Source: Parvibaculum sp.
GTDB taxonomy: Bacteria > Pseudomonadota > Alphaproteobacteria > Parvibaculales > Parvibaculaceae
Length of the DNA stretch: 64,000 nt
Direction: 5' to 3'
Assembly: GCA_030645235.1 (NCBI GenBank)
Contig: JAUSMV010000032.1
Location: 1 to 64,000 of the forward strand
In this document: in pieces, positions 17,590-26,439 of the stretch
Layout of the letters: each line of letters opens with the position of its first letter
How positions within the stretch are numbered: position 1 is the stretch's first letter
Notes under the pieces: model-generated
Seen by the model: the letters and a program-made list of their open reading frames with translations, nothing else
What the model was told of the DNA's origin: nothing
Databases searched by the model: none
Program-made: the position numbers and the translations under genes

Positions 17590-18140
17590 AATCGCTGTCA
17601 ATCAGGTGGAGCGCGCTTATTCCTGCCGCGTTTTTTCTCATTGTCGCCGGATTGTTTCTCGCCGCTGTCTTTCGCGGGGATGGGACGCTTGTGCCTTCGC
17701 CGCTCATCGGACGCGCGGTGCCCGTCTTTTCGCTACCAGCGATTGAGGGCGTGAGCCTTTCCGGATTTGCTGATACGGATTTTGGCAAAGGTGTGCCTGT
17801 CATCGTGAATGTCTGGGCGTCATGGTGTGTGCCCTGCCGTGATGAGCATGCGGTTTTGAGCGCATTGAAAACGAAAACAGACGTGGTGATCTTTGGTCTC
17901 AACTACAAAGACACGAGCGAAGGTGCATCACAGTTTTTGAGTGAGCTTGGTAATCCGTTCACGCGGCTTGGTGCAGATGCAAGCGGGCGCGTTGGCATAG
18001 ACTGGGGTGTCTATGGCGTTCCGGAAACTTATATTGTCGATGGCAAGGGGCGCATTGTTTACAAACATGTCGGTCCACTGACGATGCAAATCGTGGACGA
18101 TGAACTGCTGCCTGCGCTCCGCGCGGCATCTGCTCTCTGA
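17586..18140 (+). CDS. ccmG: Thiol:disulfide interchange protein CcmG/DsbE
   Basis: 184 residues: one N-terminal membrane anchor (SALIPAAFFLIVAGLFLAAV) and a periplasmic thioredoxin fold with active site WASWCVPCRDE and the cis-Pro region YGVPETYIVDG, hallmark of CcmG. It reduces apocytochrome c haem-binding cysteines. Overlaps ccmD. ccmE, ccmF and ccmH are not in this window, so the maturation genes are split in this genome. Confidence 0.93.
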   Translation: MKSLSIRWSALIPAAFFLIVAGLFLAAVFRGDGTLVPSPLIGRAVPVFSLPAIEGVSLSGFADTDFGKGVPVIVNVWASWCVPCRDEHAVLSALKTKTDVVIFGLNYKDTSEGASQFLSELGNPFTRLGADASGRVGIDWGVYGVPETYIVDGKGRIVYKHVGPLTMQIVDDELLPALRAASAL

Positions 18141-18179
18141 ACTCAGGAAACGACGCCGCGCGAAGGTTTATTGACAGCC

Positions 18180-18722
18180 TTACTTACGCTTGGGGGCGGC
18201 GCGCTTAGGTGTGGCGCGCTTCTTGGTGGGTGCCGCAGTGCGGGTTGCGCGTGCGGGTTTTTCTTCTTCTTTGACGCTGCCAATGGCGGATGCGAGATGC
18301 GTCAGACCTTTGATGAGGTCGGCTTGTGTTGACTTGGGCAGAAGCTCAAGGAGTGCCTTCTCAGCAGAAACGGCGCGCGGGAGGCTCGATGTCAGTGCGC
18401 GACGGCCCGATGCTGTGAGTCGCACTGAATTGGCGCGCGCATCTTCGGCGGTGCGCTTGCGCGCGAGTAGGCCGTTTTTAATCATGCGGCTGATCATGTC
18501 AGCCAGCGTTGAGCGGTCGATGCCTGTGCGATTGACGAGATCCGTCTGGCTCAGGCCTTCTGCGTCATTGACTGCAAACAGAACAATGAACTGGCGCGGT
18601 GTAATGGCGCTGTCGCCCATCTGCTGCACGAACTGGTCATAAGCAAACTGTTGCGCACGTCGCAGCAAGTGGCTGAGGGATGATTCCAGATCGTAGCTTC
18701 CCGCTGACTTCTTGCTCGCCAT
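18180..18722 (-). CDS. MarR family transcriptional regulator with basic C-terminal tail
   Basis: 180 residues. A winged helix of MarR type spans about residues 30-125, with recognition region SQTDLVNRTGIDRSTLADM and wing RKRTAEDARANSVRLT. The last ~28 residues, KPARATRTAAPTKKRATPKR and onward, are Lys/Arg/Ala/Pro-rich and absent from usual MarR proteins; they could add nonspecific DNA affinity. CCGGAGGAATTCA gives a strong ribosome site before ATG 18722. An imperfect palindrome overlaps its probable -10 region, suggesting self-repression. Ligand unknown. Convergent with ccmG. Confidence 0.88.
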   Translation of the reverse strand: MASKKSAGSYDLESSLSHLLRRAQQFAYDQFVQQMGDSAITPRQFIVLFAVNDAEGLSQTDLVNRTGIDRSTLADMISRMIKNGLLARKRTAEDARANSVRLTASGRRALTSSLPRAVSAEKALLELLPKSTQADLIKGLTHLASAIGSVKEEEKPARATRTAAPTKKRATPKRAAPKRK

Positions 18723-18754
18723 ATTGAATTCCTCCGGCTGATAATTTGGGGGCG

Positions 18755-18780
18755 GTATATACTAGCAATGCAATGCTAGA
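18755..18780. promoter_or_regulatory. Probable MarR operator in the marR promoter
   Basis: The inverted repeat CTAGCA-ATGCAA-TGCTAG occupies 18762-18779, next to TATATA (18756-18761), which could be the -10 element of the minus-strand marR promoter. MarR proteins usually bind 16-20 bp palindromes in their own promoters. A 12-base identical half (TGCAATGCTAGA) recurs at 42738-42749. Confidence 0.55.
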
Positions 18781-19152
18781 CCGGTGTCCACTGAATTTAG
18801 GGTGTGCTCGTCGTATGCGACGAAGTTTAGACATAACAGTTACGTTGATCTTTCATATGCACCCTTGAACGTTCTGAGGCAAGTCCGCATCGCAGAGGAA
18901 CAATGTCGCAGGGCCTTCCGGCTGCGGAAGATATCCAGCAACCGCAAGTTTCGGCATAATGCTTTTATCCATTACTGACCGTGCTTTGGTCGTGCTTATA
19001 CGAACGATCTAAATGTATTGGTAAATCCACGCACCATGTGCGTTCCGTGGGCTGATGAACAGAATGGTAAAATGGTAAATTCATCTGATTTGAACAAAAA
19101 CAAAGAGAATTCAGCTTTGCACGATGTTCCCGGGGCAACCAAACCAGGTCCG
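18781..19152. other. Intergenic region between the marR operator and the Nudix gene
   Basis: About 370 bases without a convincing gene. A short TCGTCG-TAT-GCGACGA hairpin lies near 18808-18824. The Nudix frame stays open back to a TTG at 19018, but the encoded residues do not look conserved. No tRNA or terminator seen. Confidence 0.4.
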
Positions 19153-19722
19153 ATGAAGCATCGTGAGCCTGGCGCGGGTCTTGATATGTCCTTTGTGCGC
19201 CGCTTGCCCGCAGGTGACAGCATGATGCGTGACATCTGCGACCACTGCGGGCTGATCAGCTACGACAATCCCAAAATTGTTGTGGGATCGGTCGTCACAT
19301 TTCGAAACCAGTTTCTCCTGTGTCGCCGTGCCATTGAGCCACGCAAAGGTTTCTGGACCTTACCAGCAGGCTTCATGGAAACTGGTGAGACTGTTGAGGA
19401 AGGCGCCATCCGCGAGGCGCGCGAAGAGGCCAATGTGACAATCCGTATTCGCGATCTTTTTGCTGTCTATAGCATTCCGCGTTTGTCCCAAGTGCAGCTG
19501 ATGTATCGAGCCGAAATGGTCACGCCTGATTATTCACCCGGCGTTGAAAGCCTCGAAGTGGGCTTGTTCGATTGGGATGACATTCCTTGGACTGAGCTTG
19601 CTTTCCCTAGCGTCTACTGGGCGTTGACGCAGTTTCAGGAGGTGACCGACTGTGCTGTTTTTGCGCCCTTTGGCAATCGGGACGGTGATTGGGGCTTAAG
19701 TTTTCAGGTGAAGCGTCCTTAA
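19153..19722 (+). CDS. Nudix hydrolase with N-terminal zinc-ribbon segment
   Basis: About 189 residues from ATG 19153. CDHCGLISYDNPKIVVGSVV is the short zinc-ribbon-like lead of this Nudix group. The Nudix box reads GFMETGETVEEGAIREAREE with Asn where the box usually has its last Gly. Such enzymes hydrolyse nucleoside diphosphates linked to another group (ADP-ribose, NADH, FAD); the substrate here is not deducible. The start is uncertain: similarity to relatives begins around MSFVRRLPAGD (19186), and starts back to TTG 19018 are open. It stands alone ahead of a transporter. Confidence 0.8.
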   Translation: MKHREPGAGLDMSFVRRLPAGDSMMRDICDHCGLISYDNPKIVVGSVVTFRNQFLLCRRAIEPRKGFWTLPAGFMETGETVEEGAIREAREEANVTIRIRDLFAVYSIPRLSQVQLMYRAEMVTPDYSPGVESLEVGLFDWDDIPWTELAFPSVYWALTQFQEVTDCAVFAPFGNRDGDWGLSFQVKRP

Positions 19723-19833
19723 AATGACAGTCACCCGGTTAATAGGAATTTTGTGCCGGATCCCCCTAGATTGAACCATCCGTTCGCGGCATTCTGCGGC
19801 GCGATTACGTGAGGGGCGGTGAGGGGGACTAAA

Positions 19834-21486
19834 GTGGCGAGAAATAAAGTGGCGCGGGTGCGCAAACCGGGCATGTCGAAGGATGAGCGGCGCGTCATTT
19901 TTGCCTCTTCACTCGGCACCATGTTTGAATGGTATGATTTTTTCGTTTATGGCGCTTTAGCTACCATTTTTTCCAAGCAGTTCTTTACCGGTGTCAATGA
20001 AACGGCAGCCTTTATTTTTGCGCTGCTTGTTTTTGCGGCGGGATTTGCTGTGCGTCCTTTCGGAGCGCTGGTCTTCGGTCGCCTCGGTGATCTTGTGGGA
20101 CGTAAATATACGTTCCTTGTCACCATTATTATCATGGGTCTATCGACCTTTCTGGTTGGTCTGTTGCCGACCTATGATTCCATCGGGATTGCTGCGCCGA
20201 TTATTCTTGTGCTGTTGCGTATGGCACAGGGGCTCGCCATTGGTGGCGAATATGGCGGGGCCGCCACTTATGTTGCGGAGCATGCTCCGCAGGGGAGTCG
20301 CGGTGCTTATACGTCCTGGATTCAAATGACTGCGACGGCAGGGCTCTTCCTCTCGCTTATTGTTATTATGATTTGTCGTGCATTTATTCCGGCTGAGGAT
20401 TTTGAGGCTTGGGGGTGGCGCATTCCCTTCCTTTTGTCGTTCTTGCTTTTGGGCATTTCGGTTTGGATTCGACTAAAGCTTGATGAATCGCCTGCCTTCA
20501 AAAAAATGCAGGCGGAAGGCAAAGGGTCCAAGCAACCGTTACGCGAAAGTTTTGCGCGCTGGCCTAATCTAAAGATCGTTCTGCTTGCGCTCTTTGGGTT
20601 GTCGATGGGCGAGGCCGTTGTTTGGTATACGGGCCAGTTTTATGCACTGATTTTTCTTACGCAGGTGCTGAAAGTTGATCCGTTGACGGCAAGTATTTTG
20701 GTGGCGGGCGGTCTGGTCATCGGCACGCCATTCTTTGTGATCTTCGGAGCGCTGTCGGACACGATCGGGCGCAAGCCCATCATCATGACGGGCTGCCTAC
20801 TTGGAGCGCTCACCTATATGCCGATTTTTCAGGCGATCACGCATTACGCCAATCCGGCATTGGAGCTGGCGCAAATGAGCGCGCCGGTTACCGTGTCGGC
20901 TGACCCTGACACCTGTTCGCTTCAATTTAATCCGGTCGGCGTTTCGGCGTTCACATCCCCTTGCGACGTTGCGAAATCGGCTCTTGTTAAACGCGGTGTG
21001 CCTTATGACAATGTAACGATCTCTGGTCCGGCGGCGGAGATTCATGTAGGCGGTGCTCGTATCGGCTCTTACGATGCCAAGATAGCGGATGCTGCCACTA
21101 AGACCGCTTTCGATAAGGCGCTGACGGCAGCATTATCCGAAGCGCAATATCCGGCTAAAGCTGTCGAATCCGAGATTAATAAAATGATGGTCGTGCTTTT
21201 GATCGGCGTGCTGGTGATCTTCGGCGCCATGACCTATGGGCCGATTGCGGCTATGCTGGTCGAACTCTTTCCAACACGTATCCGTTATTCATCATTGTCC
21301 CTGCCTTATCACATCGGTAATGGCTGGTTTGGAGGTTTTATGCCGCCTGTGGCATTCGCTATCATTGCGGCCACCGGCAGCATGTATGACGGGCTTTGGT
21401 ATCCGATTATTGTGGCAGGTGTGTGCTTTATTATCGGCATGATCTTTCTGCCTGAAACAAAGGATCGCGATATCCATCAAGGGTGA
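19834..21486 (+). CDS. MFS transporter, metabolite:H+ symporter (MHS) family, with a large extra loop
   Basis: 550 residues from GTG 19834, chosen because GAGGGGG lies six bases upstream. MHS family marks: ASSLGTMFEWYDFFVYG in helix 1, GRLGDLVGRKYTF in loop 2-3, and GGEYGGAATYVAEHAP. Such transporters (KgtP, ProP, ShiA) import organic acids or compatible solutes with protons. Between helices near residues 340 and 450 there is an insertion of roughly 90-100 residues with two cysteines (PDTCSLQF and TSPCDVAK), probably exposed to the periplasm. The C-terminus ends FLPETKDRDI, usual for MHS. Substrate unknown. Confidence 0.88.
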   Translation: MARNKVARVRKPGMSKDERRVIFASSLGTMFEWYDFFVYGALATIFSKQFFTGVNETAAFIFALLVFAAGFAVRPFGALVFGRLGDLVGRKYTFLVTIIIMGLSTFLVGLLPTYDSIGIAAPIILVLLRMAQGLAIGGEYGGAATYVAEHAPQGSRGAYTSWIQMTATAGLFLSLIVIMICRAFIPAEDFEAWGWRIPFLLSFLLLGISVWIRLKLDESPAFKKMQAEGKGSKQPLRESFARWPNLKIVLLALFGLSMGEAVVWYTGQFYALIFLTQVLKVDPLTASILVAGGLVIGTPFFVIFGALSDTIGRKPIIMTGCLLGALTYMPIFQAITHYANPALELAQMSAPVTVSADPDTCSLQFNPVGVSAFTSPCDVAKSALVKRGVPYDNVTISGPAAEIHVGGARIGSYDAKIADAATKTAFDKALTAALSEAQYPAKAVESEINKMMVVLLIGVLVIFGAMTYGPIAAMLVELFPTRIRYSSLSLPYHIGNGWFGGFMPPVAFAIIAATGSMYDGLWYPIIVAGVCFIIGMIFLPETKDRDIHQG

Positions 21487-21490
21487 ATAT

Positions 21491-21739
21491 GTGAAACACG
21501 CCCGCGACGACGCGCTGAACAAGCTTGAGCCGCTATTGGTGGAGTTGCGCCTCTTCAACTTGTTGAGTGAGCGGAAGAGAGGTATATTTTACTGGCGGGG
21601 CCGTGCGTTTTTGCATTTTCACGAAGATTCGACAGGACTCTATGCGGACTTGCGTGCGGATACTGATTTTGTGCGCTATCCGGTGCAAGGTCCAACCCAG
21701 CAGCGTACGTTTCTCAAAGCAGTGCGCGCCGCTCTCTGA
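21491..21739 (+). CDS. Conserved small protein of unknown function
   Basis: 82 residues from GTG 21491, four bases after the transporter stop, with AAGGG at seven bases. It contains ALNKLEPLLVELR, GIFYWRGRAFLHFHED and GLYADLRAD. The mix of a short helix and a beta-rich aromatic core looks like a small soluble fold. I recall similar hypothetical proteins in Alphaproteobacteria but know no function. It could be co-transcribed with the transporter. It abuts yciB tail to tail. Confidence 0.65.
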   Translation: MKHARDDALNKLEPLLVELRLFNLLSERKRGIFYWRGRAFLHFHEDSTGLYADLRADTDFVRYPVQGPTQQRTFLKAVRAAL

Positions 21740-22363
21740 TTATTCGGCGGCCGTTTGATTGTCCTCGGACTTATTCGCATAGCGTGTCAGCACGCCCATT
21801 TGTGCCATCGCAAAGACGATGGTAATTGGCATGATGCCGAAGAGCTTGAAGCCTGCCCAAAAGTCAGTTGAAAAATTCCGCCAGACGATTTCGTTGATGA
21901 GGGCGAGAAGAATAAAAAAGAAACCCCAGCGTTTTGTCAGTACCATCCAACCTTCATCTGTGAGATCAAAGGCGCCGTCGAATAATTGTTTCATCAACGG
22001 TTTGCCAAAATAAGCGGCGCCGAGAAGTCCGGCTGCAAAAAGTAGATTGACGAGTGTCGGTTTGATCTTGATGAATGTGTCGTCATGCAACACCAGTGTT
22101 AGTGTTCCGAAAATGAGGACGAAAACACCGGTGACGAGCGGCATTGTTGGGATGCGTCTGAATTTCGTGTAAGTGACAATGAGCGACAATGCGAAGGCGA
22201 CCATGAAGGCGCCGGTTGCGTAGAAGATGTTTTCCGACGGGTCATTGCCAAAGACGAGATTGGCTTTGGAGTTGCACAGAAAAAAGATGACGAGGGGTCC
22301 AAGTTCGAGGCCCATGCGTAGGAGTTGGCTGCCGCCGTTTTTCTTGCTGTCCTGTTCGCTCAT
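21740..22363 (-). CDS. yciB: Inner-membrane septation protein A (YciB/IspZ)
   Basis: 207 residues, five or six membrane helices. ELGPLVIFFLCN near the N-terminus, the KPTLVNLLFAAGLLGAAYF helix, and GWMVLTKRWGFFFILLALIN-EIVWR match the YciB/IspZ family, required for normal septation and envelope integrity in some proteobacteria. It overlaps the 3' end of ftsY by four bases, last of the dapF-mtaB-ftsY-yciB operon. Confidence 0.92.
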   Translation of the reverse strand: MSEQDSKKNGGSQLLRMGLELGPLVIFFLCNSKANLVFGNDPSENIFYATGAFMVAFALSLIVTYTKFRRIPTMPLVTGVFVLIFGTLTLVLHDDTFIKIKPTLVNLLFAAGLLGAAYFGKPLMKQLFDGAFDLTDEGWMVLTKRWGFFFILLALINEIVWRNFSTDFWAGFKLFGIMPITIVFAMAQMGVLTRYANKSEDNQTAAE

Positions 22364-23334
22364 TCTGTTTCATTCGCTCCGGTGATGGCGCGGGCAAAGG
22401 CCTTGGCACTGAAAGGTTGAAGGTCATCGATACCCTCGCCAATGCCGATCATATGAACGGGCATGCCGAAGCGCTTGGCAATAGCAACGAGAATGCCGCC
22501 GCGTGCTGTCCCGTCGAGCTTAGTCATTACGAGGCCTGTTACGCCGGCGGTCTTGCCGAAAATATCAACCTGATTGAGTGCGTTTTGACCTGTTGTCGCG
22601 TCGAGCACGAGGAGAGTCGCATGCGGCGCTTCTGGGTCGAGCTTACGCAATACACGCAGGATTTTCTCTAGTTCCGACATGAGGTCTGTTTTGTTTTGTA
22701 AGCGGCCGGCTGTGTCGATGAGTAGAAGGTCGGTCTTTTCCTCGCGCGCGCGAGCCAAGGCTTCATAGGCAAGGCCTGCGGCATCGCCACCGATTTTGGT
22801 GGAGATGACCGGCACATTGAGACGTTCGCCCCAGACTTTAAGTTGCTCGACAGCGGCGGCGCGGAAGGTGTCGCCTGCCGCCAGCATCACGCTCTTGCCT
22901 TGGGCCTTTGCTTGTGACGCGATTTTGGCCGCAGTTGTTGTTTTGCCTGCGCCATTGACGCCGACCATCAGTACACAAAAAGGTTTTTTGCTGTCGTTAA
23001 TTACGAAAGGTTTGGCGACTGAATCGAGGACTACAGAAATTTCGTCAGCGACGATGGTGCGGATTTCGTCACCTGTCACCTCCTTATCGTGGCGCCCCTT
23101 GCTGATGGCGGCAACAATATCGGCGGCGACATCAAGGCCAAGGTCAGCAGAGATCAAAAGTTCTTCAAGCTCATCGAGTGTTGCGCGGTCGAGCTTCCTT
23201 TTTGTGAAGATGCCGGTTATACCATCTGAGATGGTGCGGGTTGAGCGGGTTAGTCCCTCTTTCATGCGCTGAAAGAGCGATCGCTTTTTTGATTCGCTGG
23301 CTAGTTCAGCGGCATTGCTGTCGGCATCATTCAT
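22360..23334 (-). CDS. ftsY: Signal recognition particle receptor FtsY
   Basis: 324 residues. A short N-terminal acidic region (not the long E. coli A domain) leads to the N domain, then the G domain with GVNGAGKTTTAAKIA (G1), DTFRAAAVEQL, LLIDTAGRLQNK (G3), TKLDGTARGG (G4) and a closing GIGEGIDDLQPF. It docks Ffh-ribosome complexes at the membrane. Overlaps mtaB upstream and yciB downstream by four bases each. Ffh is encoded nearby at 27 kb. Confidence 0.96.
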   Translation of the reverse strand: MNDADSNAAELASESKKRSLFQRMKEGLTRSTRTISDGITGIFTKRKLDRATLDELEELLISADLGLDVAADIVAAISKGRHDKEVTGDEIRTIVADEISVVLDSVAKPFVINDSKKPFCVLMVGVNGAGKTTTAAKIASQAKAQGKSVMLAAGDTFRAAAVEQLKVWGERLNVPVISTKIGGDAAGLAYEALARAREEKTDLLLIDTAGRLQNKTDLMSELEKILRVLRKLDPEAPHATLLVLDATTGQNALNQVDIFGKTAGVTGLVMTKLDGTARGGILVAIAKRFGMPVHMIGIGEGIDDLQPFSAKAFARAITGANETE

Positions 23335-24599
23335 CGTGTTACTTGGCCTTCAAAGCTTTGTCCGTCATGTGCGAACAAATGCACCGGCAAAATATCGCCC
23401 GCACGCAAACCACTGGCCGCAAGGCGCACTGGTGTAAACTGATGCGTACGACCGAGGACTTCACTTTCCATCAGCACAGGTTTCGTCGCGCCCAATCCCT
23501 CATCGAGATGTGTGGTGAGACGGGCCGCTCCCTTGAGGCGCAGGCGTTCGGCGCGTGATTTGATGAGACCGCGATCAAGCTGCGGCATGCGGGCCGCTGG
23601 CGTGCCGGGGCGTGGCGAATAGGGAAACACATGCAACCAGGTGAGTCCGCATTCGTCAGCGAGCCGCATCGTGTTCTCAAACATCTCGTCGGTTTCAGTG
23701 GGAAAGCCCGCAATGAAGTCAGCGCCAAAGGCAATATCTGGACGCAGGCGGCGGGCCTCTTCACAGAATTTGATGGAGTCTTCACGCGCATGACGACGCT
23801 TCATGCGCTTCAAAATCATGTTGTCGCCGGACTGGAGCGACAGATGCAGATGGGGCATCAGGCGTTCTTCGTCGGCGATCAAGCGCATCAGCGCGTCGTC
23901 GGCCTCAATCGAATCAATGGACGAGATGCGCAGACGCCGTAACTCAGGCACGAGCTTCAGAATGCGTGTGGCGAGATTGCCGAGTGACGGTGTACCCGGC
24001 AGGTCAGAACCATAAGACGTGATGTCAACGCCCGTGAGGACGACTTCGCGGTAGCCGTTTTCAACAAGCACGCGGATCTGATTGATGATCTCGCCTGCCG
24101 GCACGCTTCGTGAATTGCCGCGACCGTAAGGGATAATGCAGAAGGTGCAGCGGTGGTCGCAACCGTTCTGGACCTGAACGAAAGCGCGCGCGCGGCCTTC
24201 GAGACCCTGGACAAGATGACCTGCGGTTTCTGTCACCGACATGATGTCATTGACGCGGACGCGTTCATTTGTCTGGAGTGCCAAGGCGGGTGTCCAGCTT
24301 TCTGCCTTCATCTTTTCATCATTGCCGATGACGAGATCAACTTCGGTCATTTCAGAAAAATCGGCGGGCGCGACTTGAGCGGCGCAACCGGTGACGATGA
24401 TGCGTGCATCGGGATTTTCGCGGCGCGCTTTGCGGATTGCCTGGCGGGCCTGACGTACGGCTTCGTTAGTGACAGCGCATGTGTTGAAGACGATGGCGCC
24501 GCTCAGGCCTGCATTTTCGGCATGATCCTTCATCACTTCGGATTCATACATGTTGAGTCGGCAGCCGAAGGTGACAATTTCTGTAGGCTTTGCAGTCAT
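23331..24599 (-). CDS. mtaB: tRNA t6A37 methylthiotransferase MtaB
   Basis: 422 residues. The N-terminal UPF0004 domain has its three cluster cysteines (FGCRLNMYES, FNTCAVTNEA, VTGCAAQ). The radical-SAM domain has C-DHR-C-TF-C (GCDHRCTFCIIPYGRG) and a TRAM-like end. It adds a methylthio group to t6A37 in tRNA. The sequence FGCRLN and the CAVT form favour MtaB over MiaB/RimO. Overlaps dapF and ftsY by four bases. Confidence 0.93.
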   Translation of the reverse strand: MTAKPTEIVTFGCRLNMYESEVMKDHAENAGLSGAIVFNTCAVTNEAVRQARQAIRKARRENPDARIIVTGCAAQVAPADFSEMTEVDLVIGNDEKMKAESWTPALALQTNERVRVNDIMSVTETAGHLVQGLEGRARAFVQVQNGCDHRCTFCIIPYGRGNSRSVPAGEIINQIRVLVENGYREVVLTGVDITSYGSDLPGTPSLGNLATRILKLVPELRRLRISSIDSIEADDALMRLIADEERLMPHLHLSLQSGDNMILKRMKRRHAREDSIKFCEEARRLRPDIAFGADFIAGFPTETDEMFENTMRLADECGLTWLHVFPYSPRPGTPAARMPQLDRGLIKSRAERLRLKGAARLTTHLDEGLGATKPVLMESEVLGRTHQFTPVRLAASGLRAGDILPVHLFAHDGQSFEGQVTR

Positions 24600-25465
24600 G
24601 TCAAAGCCCCGTTGATGAAGCGCTGATCTAACACGCCTTCAAAATCGAGCGTCGCGGGACCGGTCATGTAGATGTGGTTGTTGCTTTCGCGCCATTCGAG
24701 ATCAAGATCGCCGCCGGGCAGGCTCACGGTGATGTGACGGTCTGTGAGGCGACGACGAACGGCGGCAACAACAGTGGCACAAGCCGCAGTGCCGCAGGCA
24801 AGCGTGAGACCCGCGCCACGTTCCCAGACCTTGAGCTTCACATGTGTACGGTCGAGAACCTGTGCGACTGAAATATTGGCGCGTTCGGGAAAGAGCGGAT
24901 GGTTTTCGAGCATCGCGCCGATGCGGCCAAGGTCGATTGTGTCGGGGTCTTTGACAAAAAAGATCGCATGCGGATTACCGACATTGACGACAGCAGGCGA
25001 ATGCATGAGCGGTGCGCCGAGTGGTCCGACTTCAAGTTCGATCGCGCGCGTGTCGCGGAACTCTTCCGATAACGGAATTTCATTCCACTTGAGGCGCGGC
25101 TCGCCCATGTCGACGGTGATTGTTGCGGCAGGGCCGTGGCTTGCCACTGTGTCACCGCCCAATGTTTCGATGGTGACGGTGTCTTTGCCGGTCTCGTCTA
25201 GTATAATCTGACCGATACAGCGCGCAGCGTTACCGCAAGCTTCAACAAGACTGCCGTCCTGATTGCGGATGCCCATGAACGCATCGCCGCCATTGCGCGC
25301 GTGCTCGATGGTGATGAACTGATCGCAGCCGATGCCGGTGTCGCGGTTGGCGATGGCGCGGATGATGCTTTCGCTCAAATGCAGCGCATGGGCGCGCAGG
25401 TCCAGCACAACGAAGTCGTTGCCAAGGCCGTTCATCTTGCGAAAGGGAATGCCGCTTGTTGTCAT
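24596..25465 (-). CDS. dapF: Diaminopimelate epimerase
   Basis: 289 residues from ATG 25465, matching DapF length; an open frame back to 25561 adds a non-conserved extension. Start FRKMNGLGNDFVVLD, first active Cys in EACGNAARCIG and second in LACGTAACA. It converts LL- to meso-diaminopimelate for lysine and peptidoglycan. First gene of the minus-strand operon, divergent from the pncC-like gene. Confidence 0.95.
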   Translation of the reverse strand: MTTSGIPFRKMNGLGNDFVVLDLRAHALHLSESIIRAIANRDTGIGCDQFITIEHARNGGDAFMGIRNQDGSLVEACGNAARCIGQIILDETGKDTVTIETLGGDTVASHGPAATITVDMGEPRLKWNEIPLSEEFRDTRAIELEVGPLGAPLMHSPAVVNVGNPHAIFFVKDPDTIDLGRIGAMLENHPLFPERANISVAQVLDRTHVKLKVWERGAGLTLACGTAACATVVAAVRRRLTDRHITVSLPGGDLDLEWRESNNHIYMTGPATLDFEGVLDQRFINGALT

Positions 25466-25576
25466 GGTCGCCGGTATATGGTCCTTTTTGCGCCAGATTT
25501 CCACTGGTTTGGGAAAGCATCGGGCATTTGTCGCACCGGCGCTGTTTCCTGAGATTAGCATTAGGGCGCCGACATT

Positions 25577-26074
25577 ATGCAGACACTTCTCCCACTGGCC
25601 GAAGAGATTGCCGTTCTTTTGAAAGCGCGCGGCGAGACGGTTGCCGTTTCGGAAAGCTCAACCGGCGGGCTAGTTTCAGCTGCCCTTCTCTCGGTGCCGG
25701 GTGCGTCGGCCTATTATCTGGGCGGAGCGGTCGTCTATACCAAGAAAGCGCGCGAAGTGCTGATTGACCTTCCTGCAGACAAGCTCATTGCGGCGGGTGC
25801 TCAAAAGCCGCTGAGCGAAGCATTCGTCACGTTGTTGTCGGGTGTTTTGCGGGATCAGTTTACAGCCACTTGGGCGCTGGCGGAAATCGGCGCAACAGGC
25901 CCTGCAGGTAGTCGCTATGGTGACCCCGCCGGCACGGCCTGTCTTGCGCTTGCCGGTCCTAATGGATTGGTCGAGGCCATGACGGTGAGCACAGGCGTTT
26001 TGGACAACCGGATTAGCAATATGCGGGTTTTTGCGGCTGAAAGTCTCAGGCTCTTGCTCAAAAATCTCAAGTAA
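25577..26074 (+). CDS. pncC: CinA C-terminal family, nicotinamide-nucleotide amidohydrolase
   Basis: 165 residues, the stand-alone CinA C-terminal domain. VAVSESSTGGLVSAALLSVPGASAYYLGG has the family's nucleophile-bearing SxSxTGG segment, and EIGATGPAGSRYGDPAG is the second conserved block. PncC recycles NMN to nicotinic acid mononucleotide. The usual ATGPxGG-type second block is present with small changes. Divergent from dapF, alone. Confidence 0.85.
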   Translation: MQTLLPLAEEIAVLLKARGETVAVSESSTGGLVSAALLSVPGASAYYLGGAVVYTKKAREVLIDLPADKLIAAGAQKPLSEAFVTLLSGVLRDQFTATWALAEIGATGPAGSRYGDPAGTACLALAGPNGLVEAMTVSTGVLDNRISNMRVFAAESLRLLLKNLK

Positions 26075-26082
26075 TCGGTGGA

Positions 26083-26439
26083 TTACGAGACCTTTTTGGT
26101 GTTCTCCGGCAGAACCCAGCCGAGTGCTTCTACCAGTGTTTTTTGCAGTTCATGTAGCATTTCGACTGCTTTGAGACTCGCTTCATAAGCGCGTGCGGCC
26201 TGCTGAAATTCGGTCACGCCCTGCAAAGGGTCATCAGTCTGACCTTTGCCGACGTCATTAATAACGGCCGGACTGTCAGCAAGGTTTGATGACGAAGATG
26301 CCGATGCGGGGGGAGGTGCGGGCGCTGGTGCGACCACGGCGGTTGCGAGGTTTGAACGGGCGACCATGTCGGCGGCTTCGCTCGCTTTAGTGGAGGCTTC
26401 CTGCATACCGCCGAAGGCTGCCTGAATGGCGTTACTCAT
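26083..26439 (-). CDS. Unknown small protein with a flagellar-rod-like C-terminal helix
   Basis: 118 residues. The N-terminal helix contains AFGGMQEASTKASEAADMV, followed by an Ala/Pro/Ser-rich linker. The C-terminal part, LQGVTEFQQAARAYEASLKA, resembles the last helix of flagellar rod proteins (FlgB/FlgC type, where a ...ARAYEAN... helix is usual). It overlaps the upstream gene by four bases. No other flagellar genes lie nearby. I cannot assign a function; the likeness may be coincidental. Confidence 0.6.
   Translation of the reverse strand: MSNAIQAAFGGMQEASTKASEAADMVARSNLATAVVAPAPAPPPASASSSSNLADSPAVINDVGKGQTDDPLQGVTEFQQAARAYEASLKAVEMLHELQKTLVEALGWVLPENTKKVS

Noticed and set aside
18784-18978. 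Small plus-strand frame of 64 residues upstream of the Nudix gene
   Set aside because: No ribosome site, no conserved pattern, and it begins inside the marR promoter region.
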